Shown: positions 1 to 8,785 of the stretch, piece by piece
Layout: the number at the start of each line of letters is the position of its first letter
Numbering within the stretch: the stretch's first letter is position 1
From: Arenimonas composti TR7-09 = DSM 18010
Lineage (GTDB): Bacteria; Pseudomonadota; Gammaproteobacteria; Xanthomonadales; Xanthomonadaceae
Direction: 5' to 3'
Assembly (NCBI RefSeq): GCF_000426365.1
Contig: NZ_AUFF01000003.1
Span: forward strand, 372,001 to 436,000
Length of the DNA stretch: 64,000 bases
The notes under the pieces: model-generated
Database searches by the model: none
The model's input: the letters and a program-made list of their open reading frames with translations, nothing else
Told to the model about the DNA's origin: nothing
Made by a program: the position numbers and the translations under genes

Positions 1-2
1 AT

Positions 3-50
3 TGCACCGACGGCGAACCCGAAAACCTCACCCGCGACGCCTTCGCCTGA
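3..50 (+). CDS. C-terminal tail of a truncated upstream gene (tentative)
   Basis: In frame 3 the first bases read as 15 residues, CTDGEPENLTRDAFA, followed by TGA. The composition looks like a normal coding end, and a stop here followed by a repeat and a convergent gene would fit. In many gammaproteobacteria holC precedes valS, but nothing in this tail identifies HolC. The product is unknown and the call rests on so few residues that it may be chance. Confidence 0.3.
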   Translation, partial: CTDGEPENLTRDAFA

Positions 51-74
51 CTCTCCGACCCCCACCCCCTCGCT

Positions 75-99
75 CTGTAGGAGCGCCTTCAGGCGCGAT
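75..99 (+). repeat. SMAG-like REP element, C-arm variant
   Basis: This is a 25-base unit beginning CTGTAGGAGCG and ending GCGCGAT, with the internal palindrome GCGCCT-TC-AGGCGC. It carries the GTAG head typical of REP/SMAG repeats. The variant here has GCGCCTTCAGGCGC instead of the commoner GCGGCTTCAGCCGC. It lies between the putative end of an upstream gene and the convergent DUF1963 gene. Confidence 0.9.
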
Positions 100-134
100 C
101 CCAAGCGATCACACGCAACCTGCCCAACCACCCC

Positions 135-1064
135 TCAACAACAATCCCACCAGAACACCACCCGCGAAAAATCGCGCCGCCGCAGCGCCCCGCGCGGAAT
201 CAGGAAGTTGGCCTTCCCGCAATTCCCCCACATCAGCACGTCGTCGGAGCTGAGGCCGAACAGCACGACGTCGAGCCCGTCGCCCTCGGCCTTCCTGCGG
301 AAGTCCGCTTGCGTGTAGGCCGGATGCCCGCCGGTCTTGTGGCCGCGCACCTGCCCGTCGCGCCAGGCCTCGAGCATCCGGTCGATACCGGCCCGATGCA
401 GCTTGCCCTGCAGTCGCTGCTGCATGCGCCAGTCGCTGTCCGGCAACGGATCGAGTTCCAGTTCGCCGGGCACCAGCGCGACACCGCGCCGGCGCAGCGC
501 GTGATCGATGAAGGGCGAGTACTCCACGCCGGTGTCCGCGTTGCCGGCCTCCTCGACCAGCGGCGGCGGCTCGACGAGCCGGCCGCCGTCGATCCGGTCG
601 CGCCAGAACAGCCGCGCCCGTCCCAGCCCGGGTGCGGCGAAGTCGGCGCCGTAGAGATCGTCGCCACCGATGAAGAACTGCAGCAGGCCCTGGCGCGGGA
701 AATCCGCCAGTTCCGGCAGTCCGGCGAAATCGAGCTGGCCGAGGAACTCCAGCGGCCACCCTTCGTCGTCGCGCGGCCAGTTCTCGCCGTCCGGCAGCCA
801 GGCCGGGCCGCCGAGGCGGCAGCCATCGGTGCTGACGGGTCGTTCCGGCGCGGGCCGCAGCGGCACCGCCGGCAAGGCGTTCGCCAGCCGGAACGTCTCC
901 AGTTCCGCGATCTCGTCGGCAGCGAGCGCCGCCCCGGGCTTGCGCCGGGACCGGGGCACCTCCGGCTCCGGCGCCCCCGCCAGCGGGCGGCGCGAGGGAA
1001 TGGCGAATACGATCACCACGACGACGACGACGGTGATGACGGCGGCGAGCGGATCGATCGGCAT
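135..1064 (-). CDS. DUF1963 (YwqG-like) family protein with N-terminal membrane anchor
   Basis: The 309-residue product resembles the YwqG/DUF1963 family of unknown function. Recognisable family features are the segment around QLDFAGLPEL, LLQFFIGGDDLYG, and the C-terminal GGHPAYTQADFR region followed by a VLFGLSSDD stretch. Residues about 8-22 are a run of hydrophobic valines and isoleucines that forms one membrane segment, followed by basic residues, so the protein is probably anchored to the inner membrane with the family domain on the cytoplasmic side. Family members are often soluble, so the anchor is a small oddity. It stands alone on the minus strand, divergent from valS. No function is proposed. 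Confidence 0.75.
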   Translation of the reverse strand: MPIDPLAAVITVVVVVVIVFAIPSRRPLAGAPEPEVPRSRRKPGAALAADEIAELETFRLANALPAVPLRPAPERPVSTDGCRLGGPAWLPDGENWPRDDEGWPLEFLGQLDFAGLPELADFPRQGLLQFFIGGDDLYGADFAAPGLGRARLFWRDRIDGGRLVEPPPLVEEAGNADTGVEYSPFIDHALRRRGVALVPGELELDPLPDSDWRMQQRLQGKLHRAGIDRMLEAWRDGQVRGHKTGGHPAYTQADFRRKAEGDGLDVVLFGLSSDDVLMWGNCGKANFLIPRGALRRRDFSRVVFWWDCC

Positions 1065-1141
1065 CGGTGAAGACTAGCGGAAGCCGGCCCGCGAAAACGT
1101 CGGCGAAGCCGCCGGGCACCCGCGGCAAGCGCCTGATTTGC

Positions 1142-1147
1142 TAGGAT
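1142..1147 (+). promoter_or_regulatory. Putative -10 box of valS (TAGGAT)
   Basis: TTGCTAGGAT precedes valS and matches the GCTAnnAT boxes seen upstream of many genes in this window. It would give a leader of about 55 bases before the ATG at 1210. No good -35 hexamer is visible. Confidence 0.4.
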
Positions 1148-1209
1148 TTGCGCCCTTCCCCGCCCACTTCGCCCCGGCCCCGCGGCCGGGCGCCGCCTTT
1201 CGGAACACC

Positions 1210-4062
1210 ATGGACAAGAGCTTCGAACCCGCCGCCTTCGAGACGAAGTGGTACGCGCACTGGGAGTCGACCGGCTGCTTCAGGCCCAGCGGCCGCGGCC
1301 CGGCCTACACGATCATGCTGCCGCCGCCGAACGTCACCGGCACCCTGCACATGGGCCACGCCTTCCAGCACACGCTGATGGACGCGCTGATCCGCTGGCA
1401 CCGCATGCGCGGCTTCGACACCCTGTGGCAGGTCGGCACCGACCACGCCGGCATCGCCACCGAGATGGTGGTCAGCCGCAATCTCGCGCTCGAGGGCAAG
1501 GGCGAAACCCGCGATTCCCTCGGTCGCGACAAGTTCATCGAGAAGGTGTGGGAGTGGAAGCAGCACTCCGGCGACACCATCACCCGGCAGATGCGCCGCC
1601 TCGGCGCGTCCGGCGACTGGAGCCGCGAGACCTTCACGATGGATCCCGGCCCGAGCGCCGCGGTCGTCGAGACCTTCGTGCGCCTTTACGAGCAGGACCT
1701 GATCTACCGCGGCCAGCGCCTGGTGAACTGGGATCCGGTGCTGAAGACCGCGATCTCCGACCTCGAGGTCGTCAGCGAGGAGGAGAACGGCTTCCTGTGG
1801 TCGATCCGCTATCCGCTGGCCGACGGCGCCAGCTACGAGCACGTCGAACTCGACGCCGACGGCAACGAGATCCTGCGCGAAACCCGTGACTACCTGATCG
1901 TCGCGACCACCCGCCCGGAGACCATGCTCGGCGACACCGCGGTGATGGTGCATCCGGAAGACCCGCGCTACGCCGCGCTGATCGGCAAGGCCGTGCGCCT
2001 GCCGCTGAGCGGCCGCGAGATCCCGGTGATCGCCGACGCCTACGTCGACCGCGACTTCGGCACCGGCGTGGTCAAGGTGACGCCGGCGCACGACTTCAAC
2101 GACTACGCGGTCGGCCAGCGCCACGGCCTGCCGCTGATCAACCTGTTCACCCCGGACGCGAGCGTGAATGCGAATGCGCCGGAGAAGTACCGCGGCCTCG
2201 ACCGCTTCGCCGCCCGCAAGGCCGTGCTCGCCGACCTCGGGGCCGAAGGCCTGCTGGTCGAGGAGAAGCCGCACAGGCTGATGGTGCCGCGCGGCGACCG
2301 CACCGGGCAGATCATCGAGCCCTACCTCACCGACCAGTGGTTCGTGCGCATGGAGAAGTTCGCGCAGCGCGGCCTCGAGCTGGTCGAGGGCGTCGACGGC
2401 GCCCCGGGCAAGGTGCGCTTCGTGCCCGAGAACTGGATCAACACCTACCGGCACTGGCTCGGCAACATCCAGGACTGGTGCATCAGCCGCCAGCTCTGGT
2501 GGGGCCACCGCATTCCCGCGTGGTACGACGGCGCCGGCAAGGTCTACGTCGGCCGCGACGAGGCGGAGATCCGCCGGCGCTTCGAACTCGCCGACGACGT
2601 CGTGCTGAGCCGCGACGCCGACGTGCTCGAGACCTGGTTCAGCAGCGCGCTGTGGTCGCACAGCACGCTCGGCTGGCCGGACCCGCAGGCGATGGCCGAG
2701 CGCGGCTTCGACAAGCGCCTGCCGACCTCGGTGCTGGTTACCGGCTTCGACATCATCTTCTTCTGGGTCGCCCGGATGATCATGATGACCGAGCACTTCA
2801 CCGGCGAAGTGCCGTTCGAGGATGTCTACATCACCGGCCTGGTGCGCGACGCGCAGGGCCAGAAGATGTCGAAGTCCAAGGGCAACGTGCTCGATCCGAT
2901 CGACCTGATCGACGGCATCAGCGCCGACGACCTCGTCGCCAAGCGCACCACCGGCCTGATGAAGCCGACCGATGCACCGAAGATCGAGAAGGCCACCCGC
3001 AGGGAGTTCCCGAACGGCATCCCGGCCTTCGGCGCCGACGCCCTGCGCTTCACCTTCGCCTCGCTGGCCACGCACGGCCGCGACATCAAGTTCGACCTGC
3101 AGCGCTGCGAGGGCTACAAGAACTTCTGCAACAAGCTCTGGAACGCCGCCCGCTTCACCCTGATGAACATCGGCGCTCCTGTAGGAGCGCCTTCAGGCGC
3201 GATGCCGTTCACCGGAACCCCAACCCCCCGCACCGACCCCGAACGCTGGATCCTCGACCGCCTGCAGCACACCCTGCACGCCGTCGACCAGCACTTCCGC
3301 GACTACCGCTTCGACCTCGTCTCGCAGGCGCTCTACGAGTTCGCCTGGAACGAGTACTGCGACTGGTTCCTCGAGCTCGCCAAGCCGGCGCTCAGCGGCG
3401 ACGACGCCGAGGCCGCGGCCAGCACCCGCCACACGCTGGTGTTCGTGCTCGAGGAACTGCTGCGCGCCCTGCACCCGCTGATCCCCTTCGTCACCGAGGA
3501 GATCTGGCATGCGGTGAAGCCCCACCTGGGCATCGACGGCGACAGCATCAGCACCCAGCCATGGCCGGAATACCGCGAGTCGCTGCTGGCGCCCGACGCC
3601 GCCGCCGACGTCGAATGGCTGAAGGCCGTGGTCAGCGCGCTGCGCTCGATCCGCAGCCAGCTCGGCATCGCCCCGGCGAAGGCCGTGCCGCTGCTCGTGC
3701 ACGGCGGCGACGACGACGACCGCGAGCGCCTGCGCCGGCACGAAGCCGCGCTGCGCTTCCTCGCGAAGCTGGACTCGATCGAGCGCAGCGAAGGCGAGCC
3801 GCCGGCGGCCTCGGCGGCGCTGGTCGGTGGGCTGACGCTGCTGATCCCGCTCGCCGGCCTGGTCGACCTCGACGCCGAGCGCGCGCGCCTGGACAAGGAG
3901 CTCAAGCGCATCGCCGCCGAGATCGGCAAGTGCGAGAACAAGCTCGCCAGCGACACCTTCGTGCGCAATGCCCCGGCCGCGGTGGTCGAGCAGGAACGCG
4001 CGCGCCTGGCCGACTGGAGCGCCCAGCACGCGGCGCTGGCGGCGCAGCGCGCGCGTCTCTGA
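1210..4062 (+). CDS. valS: Valyl-tRNA synthetase
   Basis: Class Ia aminoacyl-tRNA synthetase that charges tRNA-Val in the cytoplasm. The 950-residue length equals the usual bacterial ValRS. The HIGH-type motif HMGH is at residues 47-50 and KMSKS at about 552-556; the tRNA-docking C-terminal coiled coil, rich in Arg, Glu and Leu, occupies about 880-945. The ATG at 1210 was chosen because the protein then begins [11 protein letters not shown], as in homologues; upstream in-frame sequence is not conserved-looking. An odd feature is a REP element in frame at 3179-3203, translated as roughly [10 protein letters not shown] at residues 656-667, in the linker between the catalytic core and the anticodon-binding domain. 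The reading frame remains intact. Confidence 0.97.
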   Translation: MDKSFEPAAFETKWYAHWESTGCFRPSGRGPAYTIMLPPPNVTGTLHMGHAFQHTLMDALIRWHRMRGFDTLWQVGTDHAGIATEMVVSRNLALEGKGETRDSLGRDKFIEKVWEWKQHSGDTITRQMRRLGASGDWSRETFTMDPGPSAAVVETFVRLYEQDLIYRGQRLVNWDPVLKTAISDLEVVSEEENGFLWSIRYPLADGASYEHVELDADGNEILRETRDYLIVATTRPETMLGDTAVMVHPEDPRYAALIGKAVRLPLSGREIPVIADAYVDRDFGTGVVKVTPAHDFNDYAVGQRHGLPLINLFTPDASVNANAPEKYRGLDRFAARKAVLADLGAEGLLVEEKPHRLMVPRGDRTGQIIEPYLTDQWFVRMEKFAQRGLELVEGVDGAPGKVRFVPENWINTYRHWLGNIQDWCISRQLWWGHRIPAWYDGAGKVYVGRDEAEIRRRFELADDVVLSRDADVLETWFSSALWSHSTLGWPDPQAMAERGFDKRLPTSVLVTGFDIIFFWVARMIMMTEHFTGEVPFEDVYITGLVRDAQGQKMSKSKGNVLDPIDLIDGISADDLVAKRTTGLMKPTDAPKIEKATRREFPNGIPAFGADALRFTFASLATHGRDIKFDLQRCEGYKNFCNKLWNAARFTLMNIGAPVGAPSGAMPFTGTPTPRTDPERWILDRLQHTLHAVDQHFRDYRFDLVSQALYEFAWNEYCDWFLELAKPALSGDDAEAAASTRHTLVFVLEELLRALHPLIPFVTEEIWHAVKPHLGIDGDSISTQPWPEYRESLLAPDAAADVEWLKAVVSALRSIRSQLGIAPAKAVPLLVHGGDDDDRERLRRHEAALRFLAKLDSIERSEGEPPAASAALVGGLTLLIPLAGLVDLDAERARLDKELKRIAAEIGKCENKLASDTFVRNAPAAVVEQERARLADWSAQHAALAAQRARL
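3179..3203 (+). repeat. REP element inside the valS reading frame
   Basis: A full 25-base GTAG-headed REP of the GCGCCTTCAGGCGC type lies inside valS and is translated in frame. It sits in a linker that varies in length among ValRS proteins. Confidence 0.9.
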
Positions 4063-4076
4063 CCCGCGCCGGGGGT

Positions 4077-4214
4077 GTTGCAGGAGCGGCTTCAGCCGCG
4101 ATGCTCTTTTCCGCCAGATCGCGCAGGAGAAGCATCGCGGCTGAAGCCGCTCCTACGGCGGCCCAACGCATCGCGGCTGAAGCCGCTCCTACGGTTTTTG
4201 TCGCCGCTCCTACA
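4077..4214. repeat. REP cluster between valS and rimI
   Basis: One forward unit (4077-4102, with GCAG for GTAG) and two reverse units (4134-4156, 4170-4192) are followed by a truncated reverse end GCCGCTCCTAC near 4203-4213. The units can fold into alternating hairpins between two convergent genes. The last partial unit supplies the TAG stop codon of rimI. Confidence 0.9.
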
Positions 4215-4674
4215 GCAACTCGCGGGCCATGACGATCGCGTCTTCCCGCCCCTTCTCCGCCGGGTAATAGTTCGGCCGCTGGCCGATCTCGTTGAAGCCT
4301 TCGTCCTGGTACAGGGCGTAGGCGCGCGGGTTCGAGGGGCGCACTTCCAGGAAGATGCGCTGGGCGCCGTGCCAGCGCGCCAGGTCGACCATCCGCCGCA
4401 GCAGGCGGCGGCCGTGGCCGCGGCCCTGGTACTCGGGGGCGATGCAGATGTTGAGCAGGTGGGCCTCGCCGGCGCCGGTGCTCAGTACCGCGTAGCCCAT
4501 CAGGCGGTCGCCGGCGTCGAGTACCCAGCACTGGTGGCCGGCGCGCAGGCAGTCACGGAAGATCCCGGGCGTCCACGGGAACGGGTAGGCGCGCTTTTCG
4601 ATGTCGGCGACGGCATCGACGTCCTGCTGGCGCATCGGCCGCACCTGGCTGGCGATGTCCGGGCGCGCCGCCAC
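4210..4674 (-). CDS. rimI: Ribosomal protein S18 N-alanine acetyltransferase
   Basis: GNAT acetyltransferase that acetylates the N-terminus of ribosomal protein S18 using acetyl-CoA. The 154-residue product carries the acetyl-CoA loop QGRGHG at residues 83-88, the RimI signature AYPFPW near 29-34, LEVRPSN with Glu110, and ALYQDEGF with Tyr122, residues that correspond to the catalytic pair of E. coli RimI. The GTG start at 4674, two bases after the holD stop, gives the expected length; an ATG at 4635 would remove the first beta strand. The gene follows pssA and holD on the same strand, echoing the E. coli holD-rimI order. Its TAG stop comes from the GTAG head of a partial REP. Confidence 0.92.
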   Translation of the reverse strand: MAARPDIASQVRPMRQQDVDAVADIEKRAYPFPWTPGIFRDCLRAGHQCWVLDAGDRLMGYAVLSTGAGEAHLLNICIAPEYQGRGHGRRLLRRMVDLARWHGAQRIFLEVRPSNPRAYALYQDEGFNEIGQRPNYYPAEKGREDAIVMARELL

Positions 4675-4676
4675 GT

Positions 4677-4937
4677 TCAGCTCCGCCGCAGCGCCCGCAG
4701 GCGCGGCCACAGTGCGCGCTTGGCCGCCGGATCGGTGCGCAGCTGCGCCAGCGGCGGCAGCCCGAGCGGGCGCGGATCGCGGCCGCAGGCGGCGCGGCGC
4801 AGGGCCTGCCACAGGCGGTCGTGTTCCGGCGGGTCCACGAATCCGGCCGCGGCGTCGGCGGTGGCGCCACCAGTCCGGCGATAGAGCACATAGCCCATCG
4901 CCGCCAGCAGGCGCTGCTGTTCCCCGCTCCAGGTCAT
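4677..4937 (-). CDS. holD: Short DNA polymerase III psi subunit (HolD-like)
   Basis: The 86-residue product lacks an obvious database-style motif but resembles both ends of E. coli psi: an N-terminal QQRLLAAMGYVLYRRTG segment, and a C-terminal LPPLAQLRTDPAAKRALWPR segment like the SPALTDLRANPTARAALW of psi. In E. coli psi bridges the clamp loader and chi, which contacts SSB. The E. coli protein is about 137 residues, so roughly the central 50 are missing here. Its place immediately upstream of rimI repeats the E. coli order and supports the call. The ATG overlaps the pssA stop by ATGA, implying translational coupling. Identity is inferred from my own alignment by eye. Confidence 0.7.
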   Translation of the reverse strand: MTWSGEQQRLLAAMGYVLYRRTGGATADAAAGFVDPPEHDRLWQALRRAACGRDPRPLGLPPLAQLRTDPAAKRALWPRLRALRRS

Positions 4938-5695
4938 GTCGCCGGACGCGGACGCAGCTTCGTCCAGAGCCAGTACGCCGGTCCGGACAGGGTGTAGACC
5001 AGGGCGATCACGAACAGGCCCTTGGCCTGGGTCACGAACAGCGCGGCGATCACCAGCACGATCAGCAGCGGCACGATGAAGGGCACCTTGTCGCTGCGCG
5101 GCAGGCCCTTGAAGCTCCAGTAGCGGAAGCGGCTGACCATCAGCAGGCCGGCGGCGACCACCAGCAGCATCGCGCTCCAGCGATGGCCCTGGCCGCTGAA
5201 ACCGAAGCTGTTCATCGCCCAGACGAACGACACCACGAGCGCCGCGGCCGCCGGACTGGCCAGGCCGATGAACCAGCGCTTGTCGGTCGACCCGACCTGG
5301 GTGTTGAAGCGCGCCAGCCGCAGCGCCGCGCAGGCGGCATAGAGGAAGGCCGCGGCCCAGCCGACCTTGGCCAGCAGCGGACCGTCGGCGCGGAAGCCGA
5401 CCAGGGCCCAGTGGTACATCACCAGCGAAGGCGCCATGCCGAAACTGACCAGGTCGGCCAGCGAGTCGTACTGCACGCCGAACTCGCTGGTGGTGCCGGT
5501 CATGCGCGCGACCCGGCCGTCGACGCCGTCGAACAGCGCCGCCACCAGCACCGCGATGCAGGCCGCCTCGAAGTTGCCGCTGGCCGCCGCGAGGATCGCG
5601 TAGAAGCCGGAGAACAGCCCGCCGGTCGTCAGCAGGTTGGGCAGCAGGTAGATGCCCCGGGCGCGGACGGGGACCTGTTCGTCTTGGGATTCCAT
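4934..5695 (-). CDS. pssA: CDP-diacylglycerol-serine O-phosphatidyltransferase
   Basis: Integral membrane enzyme that makes phosphatidylserine from CDP-diacylglycerol and serine, the first step toward phosphatidylethanolamine. The 253-residue product belongs to the CDP-alcohol phosphatidyltransferase (type II PssA) family: the active-site aspartates are seen in DGVDGRVAR at 56-64 and in YDSLAD with Asp77 and Asp81. About seven or eight hydrophobic segments follow, including the C-terminal VPFIVPLLIVLVIAALFV stretch. The ATG at 5695 lies seven bases after a TACACT box, so the transcript may start at or near the start codon. The gene leads a three-gene block with holD and rimI. Confidence 0.93.
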   Translation of the reverse strand: MESQDEQVPVRARGIYLLPNLLTTGGLFSGFYAILAAASGNFEAACIAVLVAALFDGVDGRVARMTGTTSEFGVQYDSLADLVSFGMAPSLVMYHWALVGFRADGPLLAKVGWAAAFLYAACAALRLARFNTQVGSTDKRWFIGLASPAAAALVVSFVWAMNSFGFSGQGHRWSAMLLVVAAGLLMVSRFRYWSFKGLPRSDKVPFIVPLLIVLVIAALFVTQAKGLFVIALVYTLSGPAYWLWTKLRPRPAT

Positions 5696-5702
5696 GCGCG
5701 CC

Positions 5703-5708
5703 AGTGTA
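5703..5708 (-). promoter_or_regulatory. Putative -10 box of pssA-holD-rimI (TACACT)
   Basis: On the minus strand GGCTACACT ends seven bases before the pssA ATG. It matches the GGCTAnAMT pattern. The spacing would put transcription start at the start codon. Confidence 0.45.
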
Positions 5709-5800
5709 GCCGCTGGGCGCGGCGCTCCCCAGTGCGCGCCCGTCCTTGCGGCACTTCCGGCACGGTGGTAACAAGGGCGCACCGCTCGAGGAGCCCTGCC

Positions 5801-6190
5801 ATGTCCCGCAAGATCCTGCCGCTCGCCCTCGCCGCCGCGCTGTTGCCGGGCCTGGCCGCGGCCGACGACGTCACCATCTACCGCGTCAAGAACGCCGACG
5901 GCACCTATTCCTATACCCAGGTCCCGACCCAGGGCGCCGAGGTGCGCAACCTCGACAGCCGCGACCCCGACCTGCCGCCGCCGGCCGAGACGCCGAAGAC
6001 GCCCGAGCAGCAGACCTGCGACCAGGCCCGCGCGAACCTGCAGATGCTCGATTCCGAAGAACCGGTCGGTGTCGACAAGGACGGCGACGGCATCGCCGAG
6101 GCGCCGATGAGCGCCGAGGAACGCGCCGCCCAGCGCGCCCTCGCCAAGAGCCAGGTCGACGTCTACTGCCAGCCGGCCTCCGGGGGCTGA
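5801..6190 (+). CDS. DUF4124-type periplasmic protein
   Basis: The 129-residue product starts with a clear Sec signal peptide ([21 protein letters not shown]) and continues with an [17 protein letters not shown] segment typical of DUF4124 proteins, which are common small envelope proteins of unknown function in this order. Two cysteines (in [10 protein letters not shown] and DVYCQPASG) could form a disulfide. [12 protein letters not shown] stretch resembles a calcium-binding loop, but there is only one. The ATG at 5801 follows GAGGAGCC as ribosome-binding site. The gene diverges from pssA and precedes proS on the same strand. Confidence 0.7.
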   Translation: MSRKILPLALAAALLPGLAAADDVTIYRVKNADGTYSYTQVPTQGAEVRNLDSRDPDLPPPAETPKTPEQQTCDQARANLQMLDSEEPVGVDKDGDGIAEAPMSAEERAAQRALAKSQVDVYCQPASGG

Positions 6191-6219
6191 TCCGGCGGCG
6201 CCGGATGCGCGCGGCCGGC

Positions 6220-6225
6220 TACAAT
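6220..6225 (+). promoter_or_regulatory. Putative -10 box of proS (TACAAT)
   Basis: GGCTACAATGG fits the recurring extended -10 pattern and predicts a leader of about 24 bases before the ATG at 6256. Confidence 0.5.
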
Positions 6226-6255
6226 GGCCGGCCCTGCCAAGCACCGGCCCGATCG

Positions 6256-7953
6256 ATGCGCCTCTCCCGGTTCCACCTCAACACCAGCAAGGAAACCCCC
6301 GCCGACGCCGAGATCGTCAGCCACCAGCTGATGCTGCGCGCCGGCATGATCCGCAAGCTCGCCGCCGGGCTCTACACCTGGAGCCCGCTGGGCCTGCGCG
6401 TGCTGCGCAAGGTGGAGGCGGTCGTGCGCGAGGAAATGAACCGCGCCGGCGCGATCGAGATGCTGATGCCGTCGATCCAGCCGCGCGAGCTGTGGGAAGA
6501 GACCGGCCGCTGGCAGAAGTTCGGTGGCCAGCTGCTGAAGATCCGCGACCGCAAGGACGCCGAGTTCTGCTACGGCCCGACCCACGAGGAAGTCATCACC
6601 GACTTCGCGCGCAACGAGCTGCGGTCCTACAGACAGCTGCCGCTGAACTTCTACCAGATCCAGACCAAGTTCCGTGACGAGATCCGCCCGCGTTTCGGCG
6701 TGATGCGCGCGCGCGAGTTCCTGATGAAGGACGCCTACTCCTTCCATCTCGACGCCGAGAGCCTGGCGCAGACCTACCAGGCGATGTACGACGCCTACAG
6801 CCGCATCTTCAGCCGCCTGGGCCTGAAGTTCCGCGCCGTCGCCGCCGACACCGGCGCGATCGGCGGCAGCGCCTCGCACGAGTTCCACGTGCTGGCCGAT
6901 TCAGGCGAGGACGCGATCGTGTTCTCCGACGGCAGCGACTACGCCGCCAATGTCGAGATGGCCGAGGCGGTGGCGCCCGGCCCGCGCCCGGCCGCGGCCG
7001 AGGAACTGCGCGAGGTCGCGACGCCGACCCAGAAGACCTGCGAGGACGTCGCCGCCCTGCTCGGCCTGCCGCTGCAGCGCACGCTCAAATCGGTCGCGGT
7101 GGTCGGCGAACAGGGCTTCGTGCTGGCGCTGGTGCGCGGCGACCACGCGGTCAACGAGATCAAACTGGCGAAGCTGACGGGTCTCGTCGAGTTCCGCATG
7201 GCCACCGAGGCCGAGATCGTCGAGCACCTGGGCTGCGAACCGGGCTTCATCGGCCCGCGCCAGCCGGCGAAATCGATCACCGTGATCGCCGACCGCAGCG
7301 CCGCCGCCCTGGCCGACTTCGTGATCGGCGCCAACCGCGCCGGCTTCCACCTCGCCGGGGTGAACTGGGGCCGCGACCTGCCGGAACCCGACCTGGTCGC
7401 CGACATCCGCAACGCGGTCGAGGGCGATCCCTCGCCGGACGGCAAGGGCACGCTGCGCATGGCCCGCGGCATCGAGGTCGGGCACGTGTTCCAGCTCGGC
7501 AGCAAGTACGCCGAGGCGCTGGGCGCCACCGTGCTCGACGCCGAAGGCAAGGCGCGGGTGATGCAGATGGGCTGCTACGGCATCGGCGTGTCGCGCATCG
7601 TCGCCGCCGCGATCGAGCAGAACTTCGACGCCAACGGCATCGTCTGGCCGGCGCCGATGGCGCCCTGGCAGGTCGCCGTCTGCATCATCAATCCGAAGGA
7701 CGATCCGGCCGTGGTCGCCGCCGCCGCGCAGCTCCACGAGGAACTCGTCGCCGCCGGGCACGAGGCCGTGCTCGACGACCGCGGCCTGCGCCCGGGCGTG
7801 ATGTTCGGCGACATCGAGCTGATCGGCATCCCGCACCGCGTCGTGGTGTCGCCGCGCGGCCTCGAGGCCGGTACCTTCGAATACCGCGGTCGCCGCGACA
7901 GCGAGAGCCGCAACCTCACCCGCGCCGAGGTCGACGCCGCGCTGGCCTGCTGA
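6256..7953 (+). CDS. proS: Prolyl-tRNA synthetase
   Basis: Class IIa synthetase that charges tRNA-Pro. The 565-residue length matches the bacterial-type enzyme (E. coli 572) with the editing INS domain. Visible landmarks are the N-terminal class II motif 1 region ([17 protein letters not shown]), motif 2 with [19 protein letters not shown] near residues 135-155, the central editing insertion at about 225-405 (with [20 protein letters not shown]), and motif 3 near [16 protein letters not shown], followed by the anticodon-binding domain. The ATG at 6256 gives the standard start [13 protein letters not shown]. It is transcribed away from pssA, probably from its own promoter. Confidence 0.97.
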   Translation: MRLSRFHLNTSKETPADAEIVSHQLMLRAGMIRKLAAGLYTWSPLGLRVLRKVEAVVREEMNRAGAIEMLMPSIQPRELWEETGRWQKFGGQLLKIRDRKDAEFCYGPTHEEVITDFARNELRSYRQLPLNFYQIQTKFRDEIRPRFGVMRAREFLMKDAYSFHLDAESLAQTYQAMYDAYSRIFSRLGLKFRAVAADTGAIGGSASHEFHVLADSGEDAIVFSDGSDYAANVEMAEAVAPGPRPAAAEELREVATPTQKTCEDVAALLGLPLQRTLKSVAVVGEQGFVLALVRGDHAVNEIKLAKLTGLVEFRMATEAEIVEHLGCEPGFIGPRQPAKSITVIADRSAAALADFVIGANRAGFHLAGVNWGRDLPEPDLVADIRNAVEGDPSPDGKGTLRMARGIEVGHVFQLGSKYAEALGATVLDAEGKARVMQMGCYGIGVSRIVAAAIEQNFDANGIVWPAPMAPWQVAVCIINPKDDPAVVAAAAQLHEELVAAGHEAVLDDRGLRPGVMFGDIELIGIPHRVVVSPRGLEAGTFEYRGRRDSESRNLTRAEVDAALAC

Positions 7954-7972
7954 CGCCCGCCGTCCGGGCGGC

Positions 7973-7978
7973 TACCAT
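7973..7978 (+). promoter_or_regulatory. Putative -10 box of the H-NS-family gene (TACCAT)
   Basis: GGCTACCATCGCGG lies 45 bases before the ATG at 8023 and matches the local extended -10 pattern. Confidence 0.45.
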
Positions 7979-8022
7979 CGCGGCATCGGCGCACCGCGCC
8001 CCTGCATCCACGAGGATTCGCC

Positions 8023-8412
8023 ATGCCCATCGACGTCACCGGCCTGTCGGCCAAGGAACTGCAGACCCTGATCGCCAAGGCCACCGCCCGCCGCAAGGCG
8101 CTGGCCAAGCGCAAGCCGGTCGCCGAAGTGCGGCGCAAGCTGGTGTCGCTGGCGAAGGCCGAGGGCTACAGCGTCGACGAACTGTTCGGCACCTCGCGCA
8201 TGGTCCGCGAGAAGGCCGGCGTGCCGGCGCGCAAGGTGCCGGCGAAGGCCGCGGCGCCCAAGGGCCCGAAGAAGGGCGCGAAGGTCGAGCCGAAGTACCG
8301 CAATCCCGCCAATCCCGAGCAGACCTGGGCCGGCCGCGGCATGCCGCCGAAGTGGCTGCAGGCCGAACTGGCGCAGGGCCGCAAGCTCGAGGACTTCCTG
8401 ATCAACAAGTGA
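8023..8412 (+). CDS. H-NS-family nucleoid-associated protein
   Basis: Probable nucleoid protein that binds AT-rich or curved DNA and silences genes. The 129-residue product has a short N-terminal helical part with many Lys and Arg (residues 10-45), a basic Ala/Pro/Lys linker (66-90), and the H-NS C-terminal DNA-binding domain beginning KYRNPANPEQ with the core TWAGRG at 101-106 and PPKWL after it. The length and domain order fit the XrvA/HvrA-like branch of Xanthomonadales rather than enterobacterial H-NS. The next gene follows after only 13 bases, so the two may be cotranscribed. Confidence 0.88.
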   Translation: MPIDVTGLSAKELQTLIAKATARRKALAKRKPVAEVRRKLVSLAKAEGYSVDELFGTSRMVREKAGVPARKVPAKAAAPKGPKKGAKVEPKYRNPANPEQTWAGRGMPPKWLQAELAQGRKLEDFLINK

Positions 8413-8425
8413 GCCGGAGACGCCG

Positions 8426-8677
8426 ATGTTCCGCATTTCGCTCAAGGGTAGCCGCACCACGCTCGGCGACATCGGCGAGGCCGACCTGAAGATCCTGGTC
8501 GACCAGTTCGAGGAAGAGCACTCGAACGACCGCGACTACTTCGTCAACGCCGACTCCCTGCAACTGCTGGTCGAGGCCGGCATCAGCCCGGACTTCGCCG
8601 ACATGCTGCGCATCGCGCTGGCCAATGCCGGCGCCGGCGACGGCGACGGCATCGACATCGTCTGGCAGCGCGTCTGA
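8426..8677 (+). CDS. Small acidic conserved protein
   Basis: The 83-residue product is not recognised as a member of a characterised family. It is acidic, with no signal peptide or membrane segment. It contains the sequence LGDIGEADLKILVDQFEEEH and ends in a Gly/Asp-rich tail IDIVWQRV. The ATG follows GCCGGAGACGCCG, with GGAG at good spacing. It follows the H-NS-family gene after 13 bases on the same strand, so cotranscription is likely; whether the two proteins act together is unknown. Confidence 0.65.
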   Translation: MFRISLKGSRTTLGDIGEADLKILVDQFEEEHSNDRDYFVNADSLQLLVEAGISPDFADMLRIALANAGAGDGDGIDIVWQRV

Positions 8678-8699
8678 CCCACGCCTGCAGGATCGCCAT

Positions 8700-8780
8700 C
8701 TGTAGGAGCGGCTTCAGCCGCGATGCTGCTGTCTTCGCGCGGCAGCGCGAAAATCATCGCGGCTGAAGCCGCTCCTACAG
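8700..8780. repeat. Inverted pair of REP elements
   Basis: A forward unit at 8700-8724 and a reverse unit at 8756-8780 are separated by 31 bases. Together they can form one long stem of about 25 base pairs between two convergent genes, the small acidic protein gene and the ThrE-type exporter. They may end transcription from both sides. Confidence 0.9.
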
Positions 8781-8785
8781 GGTGT

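Noticed and set aside
1141-3075. 644-codon minus-strand frame within valS
   Set aside because: Antisense shadow of valS in GC-rich DNA; His/Val/Asp-rich with no domain signal.
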